A stretch of DNA of 64,000 bases from Polaromonas jejuensis NBRC 106434. GTDB taxonomy: Bacteria > Pseudomonadota > Gammaproteobacteria > Burkholderiales > Burkholderiaceae_C. Below, in pieces: positions 38,836-52,505 of this stretch; within the stretch, counting starts at the first letter, position 1, and the number at the start of each line of letters is the position of its first letter. Location of the stretch: the NCBI RefSeq assembly GCF_001598235.1, contig NZ_BCYO01000019.1, positions 19,752 to 83,751 of the forward strand, read 5' to 3'. Under the pieces are notes generated by a model. That model made no database searches and was not told where the DNA came from. It worked only from the letters and a program-made list of their open reading frames with translations. The position numbers and the translations under genes are program-made.

Positions 38836-39765
38836 ATGCGCATTACTTTTTGCTGTACCGATACCAAGGCCCAGCCCTGGCTGGAGGGCCTGCAGGCCGC
38901 ATTGCCAGGGGCGGTGGTAGAGCTGTGGGCTGCGGGTTCGGCGCCCGCTGACTACGCGGTGGTCTGGGCGCCGCCCCAGCAGTTTTTTGACGAACAAACA
39001 GGGCTGAAGGGCATTTTCAATATCGGTGCCGGTGTCGATGCCCTGATGAAGCTGCGCCTGCCACCCGGGGTTCCTGTCGTCAGGCTGGACGACGCCGGCA
39101 TGTCGGTGCAGATGGCCGAGTATGTCTGCCATGCGGTGATTCGCCATTTCCGGGAATTCGACGCCTATGAAGCAGATTCGGCCCGGGGCCGCTGGTCTTA
39201 CCGCAAGCCGCGCCGGCGTGCGGACTTCCCGGTCGGCGTGATGGGCCTGGGCGTGCTGGGTGAGCGCGTCAGCCGGGCGCTGGCGCAGTTTGACTTTCCC
39301 GTGCTGGGCTGGAGCCGGTCCGCCAAAGTGTTTGACGGTGTGCGCTGCTATTCAGGCGAGGCCGGCTTTCAGGATTTTCTGGCCGCCACCCGCATTCTGG
39401 TGTGCCTGCTGCCGCTCACGCCTGAGACCGAAGGCATCATGCGGCAGGCGACGCTGGCCAGGCTGTTGCCCGGTGCTTATGTGATCAATGTGGCGCGCGG
39501 CGGCCATCTGGTCGATGAGGACCTGATCGCGCTGCTCGATAGCGGGCATCTGGCGGGCGCGACCCTCGATGTGTTCCGCACCGAACCCTTGCCGGCGGTG
39601 CATCCCTTCTGGGCGCATCCCAAAATTACCGTCACGCCGCACACCTCGGCCCGGACCCTGCGCGATGAAAGCATTGCCCAGATCGCCGGAAAGATCGATG
39701 CGCTACACAAGGGCGCGCCGATTGCCAGCCTTGCCGGTGTGGTTGACCTTAAACAAGGATACTGA
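38836..39765 (+). CDS. Glyoxylate/hydroxypyruvate reductase (GhrA-like D-2-hydroxyacid dehydrogenase)
   Basis: A 309-residue D-isomer-specific 2-hydroxyacid dehydrogenase. The NAD(P) motif appears as G-V-M-G-L-G-V-L-G near residue 137, the catalytic arginine region as I-N-V-A-R-G-G-H-L-V, and the histidine as V-T-P-H-T-S-A near residue 278. Overall organisation matches GhrA (YcdW). It lies between liuD and liuE, 19 and 4 bases from its neighbours, so it is co-transcribed with them, though no step in leucine breakdown requires it. It may remove a keto-acid by-product such as glyoxylate or a branched 2-keto acid. Confidence 0.88.
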   Translation: MRITFCCTDTKAQPWLEGLQAALPGAVVELWAAGSAPADYAVVWAPPQQFFDEQTGLKGIFNIGAGVDALMKLRLPPGVPVVRLDDAGMSVQMAEYVCHAVIRHFREFDAYEADSARGRWSYRKPRRRADFPVGVMGLGVLGERVSRALAQFDFPVLGWSRSAKVFDGVRCYSGEAGFQDFLAATRILVCLLPLTPETEGIMRQATLARLLPGAYVINVARGGHLVDEDLIALLDSGHLAGATLDVFRTEPLPAVHPFWAHPKITVTPHTSARTLRDESIAQIAGKIDALHKGAPIASLAGVVDLKQGY

Positions 39766-39769
39766 ACAC

Positions 39770-40690
39770 ATGAACTTACCTGCCAAAGTCAAACTCGTTG
39801 ACGTGGGCCCGCGCGACGGCTTGCAAAACGAGAAAGCCGCGGTACCGGCGGCCGTGAAGATTGAACTGGTGCACCGCCTGCAGGATGCCGGGCTCACTGA
39901 AATCGAGGTCACCAGTTTTGTCTCGCCGAAGTGGGTGCCGCAAATGGCGGACAACGCAGAGGTGATGGCCGGCATACGACGCAAGCCGGGCGTGCGCTAT
40001 TCGGTGCTGACGCCCAACATGAAGGGCTTTGAGGCCGCGATCGCGCCGGCGCGTGCGTTGTGGCCCGACGAGATCGTGGTGTTCGGCGCGGCCAGCGAAG
40101 CCTTCAGCCAGCGCAACATCAACTGCTCCATCGCCGAAAGCATCGAGCGCTTTCGGCCGGTGGTGGCGGCGGCCAAGGCCCACAACATTTATGTGCGCGG
40201 CGCCATTTCATGCAGCGTTGGCTGCCCATATGAAGGCGAGATTCCACCCGAGCGCGTGGAGCTCGTCGCGCGGCTCATGAAGGAAATCGGCGTGCAGCAC
40301 ATCGGCGTGGCCGATACGATTGGCGTGGGCACGCCGCTCAAGGTGCAGCGCGCCATGGAGGCTGCGCTCAGGCACTACGCCATCGACGATGTGTCGGGCC
40401 ATTTTCACGACACCTATGGGCAGGCGCTGGCCAACACCCTGGCCGCGCTGGAAATGGGCATCTGGCAGTTTGATACCTCGTCAGCGGGGCTGGGCGGCTG
40501 CCCCTACGCCAAGGGCGCGACCGGCAATGTGGCGAGCGAAGACGTGGTCTACCTGCTGCAGGGCATGGGCATTGAAACCGGCATTGATCTGGACAAGCTG
40601 ATCGACGCCGGCAAGTTCATCAGTGATTTTCTGGAGCGCAAACCCAATTCCCGGGCCGCGACGGCCCTGCTGAACAAGAGGGCAGGTTGA
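39770..40690 (+). CDS. liuE: Hydroxymethylglutaryl-CoA lyase
   Basis: A 306-residue TIM-barrel lyase that splits HMG-CoA into acetoacetate and acetyl-CoA, the last specific step of leucine degradation. The N-terminus has V-D-V-G-P-R-D-G-L-Q-N-E, and the signature S-S-A-G-L-G-G-C-P-Y-A carries the catalytic-loop cysteine. The histidine pair for metal is in G-H-F-H-D-T. ATG 39770 follows AAGGAT; the open frame upstream overlaps the GhrA-like gene. It is the last core liu gene. Confidence 0.95.
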   Translation: MNLPAKVKLVDVGPRDGLQNEKAAVPAAVKIELVHRLQDAGLTEIEVTSFVSPKWVPQMADNAEVMAGIRRKPGVRYSVLTPNMKGFEAAIAPARALWPDEIVVFGAASEAFSQRNINCSIAESIERFRPVVAAAKAHNIYVRGAISCSVGCPYEGEIPPERVELVARLMKEIGVQHIGVADTIGVGTPLKVQRAMEAALRHYAIDDVSGHFHDTYGQALANTLAALEMGIWQFDTSSAGLGGCPYAKGATGNVASEDVVYLLQGMGIETGIDLDKLIDAGKFISDFLERKPNSRAATALLNKRAG

Positions 40691-40691
40691 G

Positions 40692-41444
40692 ATGTGTGGA
40701 TCCGAACTTCTGGCCCTGCCCGACGGTGTAAGGCGGGTCGCCAGCGCGCTCCAGGCCCTGGGCCATCCGCATGCGCCCGTCATGCTCGACAATGCCGCAC
40801 GCACCGCGCAGCAGGCGGCGGACGCGCTGGGGGTGGCCGTGGGCCAGATTGCCAAGAGCATTATTTTTCGCCGCAAATCCGATGATGCGGCCGTGCTGAT
40901 CGTGACCTCAGGCGACCAGCGCGTGGACGAGAAAAAAGTGGAGGCCCTGGTCTGCCCTGACGGCAAACGGCTGGGGCGTGCCGATGCGGAATTTGTCAAG
41001 GCCCGCACCGGCTTCTCGATTGGCGGCGTTTCACCGCTCGCCCATGCCACCCCCTCGGTGACGCTGATTGACCAGTCGCTGTTTCGCTTTGATGACATCT
41101 GGGCCGCGGCCGGGCATCCCCATGGCGTATTCCGGCTGTCGCCGCAAGAACTGCAGCAGCTGACCGGTGCGCCGGTGGCTGACCTGGCGGTGGCTGTGGA
41201 CGAGGAAAAACTGGCTTTGCAGCGTGCCATCACTTTGGTTTCCTTGCGCGCTCAAACGGTGAGCGCTGCCGCCGATGTGCCGTCGCCCTGCATCTCTGTT
41301 TGCCGCATGAGCGCCGCGAGCGGCTTGTGCGAAGGGTGCTACCGCACGCGTGACGAGATCGCGGCCTGGAGCGGCGCGGATGATGACGCCAAGCGGGCCA
41401 TCTGGCGCGCCATTGAAACGCGCATGGCGGCCATGCCATCATGA
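40692..41444 (+). CDS. YbaK/ProX-type aminoacyl-tRNA deacylase fused to DUF1289
   Basis: A 250-residue fusion. Residues about 20-170 form a YbaK/EbsC-like trans-editing deacylase (I-A-K-S-I-I-F-R, the lysine-containing K-R-L-G-R-A-D-A and G-F-S-I-G-G-V-S-P). Residues about 195-250 form a DUF1289 zinc-knuckle-like domain (S-P-C-I-S-V-C-R-M-S and G-L-C-E-G-C-Y-R-T-R-D-E-I-A-A-W). Each is normally a separate short protein. The first removes misacylated amino acids from tRNA; the second is of unknown function. It starts one base after the liuE stop and its stop overlaps the next ATG (ATGA), so it is translationally coupled. Confidence 0.87.
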   Translation: MCGSELLALPDGVRRVASALQALGHPHAPVMLDNAARTAQQAADALGVAVGQIAKSIIFRRKSDDAAVLIVTSGDQRVDEKKVEALVCPDGKRLGRADAEFVKARTGFSIGGVSPLAHATPSVTLIDQSLFRFDDIWAAAGHPHGVFRLSPQELQQLTGAPVADLAVAVDEEKLALQRAITLVSLRAQTVSAAADVPSPCISVCRMSAASGLCEGCYRTRDEIAAWSGADDDAKRAIWRAIETRMAAMPS

Positions 41445-42178
41445 CGGTCACGGGTCATCTCCCGCCGCAGGCGGCCGCGTCGTCGGGCACAAGCGGCATG
41501 AAGTACATCCGCTTTTATTTCGACTTCCTCTCGCCCTATGCCTACCTGGCGTTTGAGCAACTACCGCAAGCCCTGGGCGGTTTGAGTTACAGCGTGCGCT
41601 ACATGCCCGTGCTGTTCGCCGCCATGCTCAAGCAGCACGGCCAGTTGGGCCCCGCGGAGATCGCCCCCAAGCGTGATTGGACCTACCGTCAGGTGCTGTG
41701 GCTGGCACACAGCCAGGGCATTCCCCTGCAGTTGCCGGCCAGTCACCCCTTCAACCCCTTGCCTCTTTTGCGACTGGCGCTGGCATGCGCGCCCGAAGCG
41801 GAGCCAGGCGCACCCAGCCGCTATGTGTGTGAAAGCATTTTTCGCCACGTCTGGCGTGGTGGTGCCGAGGCGGCCGATGTGCAACGTTTCGAGTCGCTGG
41901 TTCAGCAGCTGGCTCCGCAGCAGGCGCCGCAGAATATGCCGGATGTGCAGGGCCGCATGCAGGGTGAGGCGGTCAAGGCCCAACTGAAAAAAAATACCGA
42001 AGAGGCCATGACGCAGGGGGCTTTTGGCGTGCCCGCTTTTGCGGTTGACGACAAACTCTTCTGGGGGCTGGACTCGCTGCCCATGCTGCGCGCTTACCTG
42101 CTGGATGACCCCTGGTTCAGCGGGCCGGACTGGAATGGCGTCAGCCAGGTGATCTCGGGTATGACACGCCGGCGCTAG
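41441..42178 (+). CDS. DsbA-fold 2-hydroxychromene-2-carboxylate isomerase family protein
   Basis: A protein of up to 245 residues with a thioredoxin-like DsbA fold. The active-site region is F-Y-F-D-F-L-S-P-Y-A-Y-L-A, with serine where DsbA has C-X-X-C, as in the glutathione-dependent HCCA isomerase/GST-kappa family. The C-terminal G-A-F-G-V-P-A-F-A-V-D-D-K-L-F-W-G is also typical. The start at 41441 overlaps the previous stop (ATGA); homologues usually begin near M-K-Y-I-R-F, i.e. at ATG 41498. The TAG stop lies in the stem of a 24-bp hairpin. The substrate is unknown. Confidence 0.87.
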   Translation: MTVTGHLPPQAAASSGTSGMKYIRFYFDFLSPYAYLAFEQLPQALGGLSYSVRYMPVLFAAMLKQHGQLGPAEIAPKRDWTYRQVLWLAHSQGIPLQLPASHPFNPLPLLRLALACAPEAEPGAPSRYVCESIFRHVWRGGAEAADVQRFESLVQQLAPQQAPQNMPDVQGRMQGEAVKAQLKKNTEEAMTQGAFGVPAFAVDDKLFWGLDSLPMLRAYLLDDPWFSGPDWNGVSQVISGMTRRR

Positions 42179-42229
42179 GGTCTGCTCACGCTAAAACGCA
42201 TCTTCCGTTTTAGCGTGAACAGACCCTAG
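42175..42229. terminator. Long hairpin over the stop codon of the isomerase gene
   Basis: Left arm CTAGGGTCTGCTCACGCTAA plus AACG (42175-42198) and right arm CGTTTTAGCGTGAACAGACC plus CTAG (42206-42229) pair over 24 bp with one mismatch around a 7-base loop. The stop codon TAG (42176-42178) is inside the left arm. The symmetric shape could be a bidirectional terminator or a small mobile palindrome; no T run follows. Confidence 0.7.
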
Positions 42230-42412
42230 GCGTTTTCCCTGATGCGCTTCGCATGCTGAAAAGCCTTCCAAGGGTTTCCCCTTGACTTGTCAGTCCCGCA
42301 TAAGTTTCGCGCAAGCTCCTGTTATTTTCGTGTCAGAGCTAGGTCAGGGATGACCAAAATAATGAGTTCAGCTTTCATCTCGGAAGCACTCATATTTTGG
42401 AGACAAGACATC

Positions 42413-44071
42413 ATGTCAACAGCCGTCGACAACAGACCCATGACATCGGAGCAGAAGAAAGTCATCTTCGCTTCATCGCTGGGCACCGTATTTGAGTGGT
42501 ACGACTTTTACCTTTACGGATCACTGGCCGCGATCATTGCCAAGCAGTTTTTCAGCGGACTGGACTCGGGCTCGGCCTTCATTTTTGCACTGCTGGCTTT
42601 CGCCGCCGGTTTCATCGTGCGTCCGTTCGGCGCACTGGTGTTCGGGCGCCTGGGGGACATGATCGGCCGCAAGTACACCTTCCTGGTCACCATCGTGATC
42701 ATGGGCTTGTCGACCTTCATCGTGGGCTTGCTGCCCAGCTATGCATCCATTGGCGTCGCGGCGCCCGTGATCCTGATTGCACTGCGCATGCTGCAGGGCC
42801 TGGCGCTCGGTGGTGAGTATGGTGGTGCCGCGACCTACGTGGCCGAGCATGCGCCGCACGGCAAGCGCGGCGCCTACACCTCCTGGATCCAGACCACGGC
42901 GACCATGGGCCTGTTCCTGAGCCTGCTGGTGATCCTGGGTGTGCGTACCGCCACCGGCGAAGCGGCGTTTGCCGACTGGGGCTGGCGCGTTCCTTTCGTC
43001 GTGTCCATCCTGCTGCTGGCGGTGTCTGTGTACATCCGCCTTTCCATGAACGAATCGCCTGCCTTCCAGAAGATGAAGGCAGAGGGCAAGACGTCCAAGG
43101 CGCCGCTGTCCGAGTCTTTCGGCCAATGGAAAAACCTGAAGATCGTGATTCTGGCCCTGATCGGCTTGACCGCCGGCCAGGCCGTGGTCTGGTATTCCGG
43201 CCAGTTCTATGCACTGTTTTTCCTGACCCAGGCGCTCAAGGTGGACGGTCCTACGGCCAACATTCTGGTGGCCTATTCGCTGATTCTGGGGACGCCGTTC
43301 TTCGTCATCTTCGGTGTCCTGTCCGACAAGATCGGCCGCAAGCCCATCATCATGGCGGGCTGCCTGCTGGCCGTTGTGACCTACTTCCCTGTGTTCGGCG
43401 CGCTGACCAAGGCGGCCAATCCGGATCTGGCCGCAGCACAGGCCAAGAACCAGGTGATAGTGAGCGCCGATCCAAAAGAGTGCTCGTTCCAGTTCAACCC
43501 AACGGGCACGTCCAAGTTCACCAGTTCCTGCGACATTGCCAAGCAGGTGCTGGCCGGTGCGTCGGTGAGCTACGACAACGCCGTAGCGCCCGCAGGTACG
43601 GTGGCCACGATCAAGATTGGTGAATCCACCATTCCAAGCTACAGCGCCAAGGGCCTGAGCGCGGACGATGCCAAGAAGAAGGACACCGAGTTCAAGAAGC
43701 TGGTCGCTGACGACCTGAAGGCGGCCGGCTACCCCAGCAAGGCGGACCCCGCCAAGATGGACAAGGTCGCGGTGACGGCCATCCTGTTTTATCTGGTGGT
43801 GCTCGTCACCATGGTGTACGGCCCGATTGCCGCCATGCTGGTTGAACTGTTCCCTACCCGCATCCGCTACACCTCCATGAGCCTGCCTTATCACATCGGT
43901 AACGGCTGGTTCGGCGGCCTGCTGCCAACAACGGCCTTTGCCATCGTTGCGCAGACCGGCAATATGTACAACGGCCTGTGGTACCCGATCATCATTGCCG
44001 GTGTCACCGTCGTGATCGGCACCTTGTTCATCAAGGAGACCAAGGACGTTGACATTTACGCCAACGACTGA
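42413..44071 (+). CDS. MHS-family MFS transporter (metabolite:proton symporter)
   Basis: A 552-residue 12-helix transporter. The N-terminal F-E-W-Y-D-F-Y-L-Y-G motif and G-R-L-G-D-M-I-G-R-K-Y are signature stretches of the metabolite:H+ symporter family (KgtP, ProP, ShiA). Between helices about 9 and 10 (residues roughly 345-455) there is a long hydrophilic insert containing two cysteines (K-E-C-S-F-Q-F-N and F-T-S-S-C-D-I) that most family members lack; it could form a disulfide-stabilised periplasmic domain. ATG 42413 follows TTTTGGAGACAAG; earlier in-frame starts lack a ribosome-binding site. The substrate is likely a dicarboxylate or other organic acid. Confidence 0.92.
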   Translation: MSTAVDNRPMTSEQKKVIFASSLGTVFEWYDFYLYGSLAAIIAKQFFSGLDSGSAFIFALLAFAAGFIVRPFGALVFGRLGDMIGRKYTFLVTIVIMGLSTFIVGLLPSYASIGVAAPVILIALRMLQGLALGGEYGGAATYVAEHAPHGKRGAYTSWIQTTATMGLFLSLLVILGVRTATGEAAFADWGWRVPFVVSILLLAVSVYIRLSMNESPAFQKMKAEGKTSKAPLSESFGQWKNLKIVILALIGLTAGQAVVWYSGQFYALFFLTQALKVDGPTANILVAYSLILGTPFFVIFGVLSDKIGRKPIIMAGCLLAVVTYFPVFGALTKAANPDLAAAQAKNQVIVSADPKECSFQFNPTGTSKFTSSCDIAKQVLAGASVSYDNAVAPAGTVATIKIGESTIPSYSAKGLSADDAKKKDTEFKKLVADDLKAAGYPSKADPAKMDKVAVTAILFYLVVLVTMVYGPIAAMLVELFPTRIRYTSMSLPYHIGNGWFGGLLPTTAFAIVAQTGNMYNGLWYPIIIAGVTVVIGTLFIKETKDVDIYAND

Positions 44072-44084
44072 TTGGCATTTTGGC

Positions 44085-44182
44085 AACGCGGGCGGTGACC
44101 GCCCGCGTTGACCCTGAGGTCCTTATCAAGGCCTTGTCAAAGTTTGCAGGCCCTCGTCATCATGTGCCGGGGGCTTTTTTTT
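44085..44182 (+). terminator. Hairpin and T-tract downstream of the MHS transporter
   Basis: A very stable stem AACGCGGGCG/CGCCCGCGTT (44085-44109) lies 13 bases after the stop without a T run. A second, weaker GC pairing (GGCCC with GGGGGC) ends in eight T residues at 44175-44182. Together these probably end the transporter transcript. Confidence 0.45.
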
Positions 44183-44198
44183 GGGGGGGAGAAAAAAG

Positions 44199-44354
44199 AT
44201 GTGGAAACTGGTGGTGGGATTCATCGTGTTTGCGGGGCTTGCGCTGTTGATGCTGAACAGGGGCGGTGATATTGAAATGGGGGGCGAAAAGCATGGGGCC
44301 TTGCCCGTGCCGGCTGCCCTCGTGGCGGGCGTTGCAAGCGGCGCGGCGACCTGA
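44199..44354 (+). CDS. Small membrane protein (51 residues)
   Basis: ATG 44199, preceded by GGGGGGGAG about 8 bases upstream, opens a frame of 51 codons ending in TGA at 44352. The protein starts M-W-K-L-V-V-G-F-I-V-F-A-G-L-A-L-L-M-L, a single transmembrane segment, followed by N-R-G-G-D-I-E-M-G-G-E-K-H-G and an Ala/Val-rich tail. I recall similar short proteins with a D-M-G-G-E-K-H-G-like motif in related bacteria, but cannot check this. Function unknown. Confidence 0.62.
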   Translation: MWKLVVGFIVFAGLALLMLNRGGDIEMGGEKHGALPVPAALVAGVASGAAT

Positions 44355-44546
44355 GTCCGGGTTTTCTCCCGGCTTGTCAGGCGTCGCTGTGCGTCGCGTG
44401 AGTTTTGGCAAGTGAAGCCATCCAGGCGGATGCCGAAAAATGGGTTAAATTGGGGCGGGGGCGAAAAAACAAAATACACCGTCGTCTCTGCACCATGACA
44501 CCATGCCGTGGGCCACGTCCACAGCGCATTTAATGGAGACAAGCCA

Positions 44547-45005
44547 ATGACTTTCACCAAGACGGCGCTGGGGCAAACCGCTTTGCAGAACCGTTCTCTT
44601 GCCTTGACGCCAAGACAGCGCTCGGCATTCATCATGTTTGACGGCAAGCGCAGTACCGAAGAGGTGCTCAAGGCAACCGCCGGATTGGGGGTGACGACGG
44701 ACGATGTGAATCACCTGGTGACGCTGGGTCTGCTGGCGGGCACGGCCGCAGCGGTGCCAGAGCCGGGTCCTGCCTCCGCGCCAGGCCTTGCTGGCGAGTC
44801 CCGCCTGAGTGCGCAAGAGCATTACTCAAAGGCCTATCCCATTGCCACCCGGCTCACTGCGGAGCTGGGTCTGCGTGGCTTCCGGCTTAACCTGGCGGTT
44901 GAAGCCGCCGGTGACCTGGTCAAGCTGCGGGAACTGGCGCCGAAAATCAAGGAGGCCGTCGGCCCCGAGAAATTCAGGGCGCTTGAACACGCCCTGTATT
45001 CCTGA
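44547..45005 (+). CDS. Conserved hypothetical protein
   Basis: A 152-residue cytoplasmic-type protein that I cannot assign. Residues about 1-70 (A-L-T-P-R-Q-R-S-A-F-I-M-F-D-G-K-R-S-T-E-E-V) look like the small winged-helix-like segments found in some bacterial regulatory proteins. A Pro/Ala linker follows, and then a helical C-terminus (T-R-L-T-A-E-L-G-L-R-G-F-R-L-N-L-A-V-E). ATG 44547 follows ATGGAGACAAG; the frame is open upstream from 44508. It stands alone between the small membrane protein and the divergent-end LivK gene. Confidence 0.72.
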   Translation: MTFTKTALGQTALQNRSLALTPRQRSAFIMFDGKRSTEEVLKATAGLGVTTDDVNHLVTLGLLAGTAAAVPEPGPASAPGLAGESRLSAQEHYSKAYPIATRLTAELGLRGFRLNLAVEAAGDLVKLRELAPKIKEAVGPEKFRALEHALYS

Positions 45006-45082
45006 ACGTCACGGCGAGGTATGGCTCAGCGTGATGCGCCTGCTTCACGCCTGACCGCGGCAGGGCTTCGGGCCAGCGCCGC

Positions 45083-46207
45083 TCAGCGCTTGAATTTTCC
45101 GTCGGTGCCAATGATGGACAGGTCGGCAAAATCCAGTCCGGTGTGATGGTCGGGACTGTAGCTCACTTCAAGTCCGCCGATATCCAGTTTGCGAATGCCT
45201 TCCAGCGCTGCCTGGATTTTTTCGCGGCTGGGCTTGGCGCCGGCGCGGCGCAGGCCCTCAACCAGCACCTTGGCGGCCGCAAAGCCCTCCAGCATGGCCG
45301 GACTCACCTCGTTCTGTCCTTTGGCCTTGGCCAGTTCCAGGGCTTCCTTCACCATGGGGTAGGAAATAGAGCGTTCGTAGGGAAAGACTTGCGTGACGAT
45401 CACGCCACGCCCGTTTTCGCCCAGGTTCTTCACAAAGCCACTTGACGCGTTGTTGGACAGGGTCACGACCTGTGCGGTGGAGCCGGCTGCGCGGAAGGCC
45501 TTGATGCCATCCACCACGGCCTGGCCTGACGCCACCATGATGATGGCCTGCGCGTTGGACTGGTAAACCTTGGGTGCGATAGCGCTGTAATCGGGCTTGG
45601 AGCGGTCAAACTTTTCCTGCACGACCGCTTGCAGCTTGGCGGTCGCCAGTCCTTTTTGCGCGCCAGTCACGCCATCAGCGCCGAAGCTGTCGTCCGCATA
45701 GACAATGGCGATCCGGCTGATGCCCATGGAGTTCAGGTGGGTCACGGCTTTTTCAGCTTCGCGCTGGTAGGTCGCGCGCACATTGAAAATATGCTTTTTC
45801 ACGGGCTGGTGCAGCACCATGGCGCCGGTGGATGGGCCTATGAGCGGCACGCCATATTTGTCGAGCAGTGGAATCATCGCTTCGGTGTGAGGTGTGCCGC
45901 GGGTCAGGAACATCGCCACCACGTTTTGCTCTTCAATCAGCTTGCGCGCATTTTCGGCCGCCAGCTTGGGCTCGAACTTGTCGTCCAGGGAGATCAACTC
46001 GATTTTTTGTCCCCCGACGCCCCCCTTGGCATTGATGGCCTCTATGTAGAGTTTCGCGCCGTCCGTGGTTTCCTTCACACCGGCGCTCACGGGGCCCGTG
46101 AATCCTGCGGTTTGACCAATCACGATCTGGGCCTGGCTGGTGTGGCCCAGCATGGCCATCATGAAGGCCGCGCACCACAAATTCGATTTCTTCACACTTG
46201 TCTCCAT
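45083..46207 (-). CDS. ABC transporter substrate-binding protein (branched-chain amino acid/LivK type)
   Basis: A 374-residue periplasmic type I binding protein. The N-terminal signal peptide ends around H-T-S-Q-A-Q-I-V-I-G-Q. The mature protein has G-P-V-S-A-G-V-K-E-T-T-D-G-A and the long D-D-S-F-G-A-D-G-V-T strand typical of LivK-like receptors. No permease or ATPase genes are adjacent, so it is an orphan receptor. It may serve a distant Liv system for branched-chain amino acids, aromatics or amides. Confidence 0.92.
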   Translation of the reverse strand: METSVKKSNLWCAAFMMAMLGHTSQAQIVIGQTAGFTGPVSAGVKETTDGAKLYIEAINAKGGVGGQKIELISLDDKFEPKLAAENARKLIEEQNVVAMFLTRGTPHTEAMIPLLDKYGVPLIGPSTGAMVLHQPVKKHIFNVRATYQREAEKAVTHLNSMGISRIAIVYADDSFGADGVTGAQKGLATAKLQAVVQEKFDRSKPDYSAIAPKVYQSNAQAIIMVASGQAVVDGIKAFRAAGSTAQVVTLSNNASSGFVKNLGENGRGVIVTQVFPYERSISYPMVKEALELAKAKGQNEVSPAMLEGFAAAKVLVEGLRRAGAKPSREKIQAALEGIRKLDIGGLEVSYSPDHHTGLDFADLSIIGTDGKFKR

Positions 46208-46362
46208 AAGTTCAACTCAGGCCGCAAGTGGATCATGAAGCGGGGTGCGTGAGGAGCCGGGAAAACCATCATGGCGGCTCGGCACGGCGCTTTAACCCCA
46301 CCGCCCGGCATCCGCAGCACGACTGTCTAGAATGTTTGACCTCTTCAGGAAAGACCCAACCG

Positions 46363-52440
<6,078 letters not shown>

Positions 52441-52446
52441 GCGTAC

Positions 52447-52482
52447 GTTGTTGCTATTGAAACGATAGTAGATTGCGCCCGA
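52447..52482 (+). repeat. Family B hairpin after uvrA
   Basis: GCTATTGAAACGATAGTAG followed by ATTGCGCCCG lies just after the uvrA stop. The second uvrA-end copy is followed by a similar hairpin at 53541. Confidence 0.5.
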
Positions 52483-52505
52483 TTTGTTTGGGCTGAGGGC
52501 CAATT

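Noticed and set aside
42175..42229. CRISPR-like repeat
   Set aside because: It is a single hairpin with no array of spaced repeats; no CRISPR array or cas gene was seen anywhere in the window.
46228..46362. Upstream extension of the uvrA frame
   Set aside because: The extra 45 residues are not UvrA-like and overlap the LivK promoter region; ATG 46363 gives the expected start.
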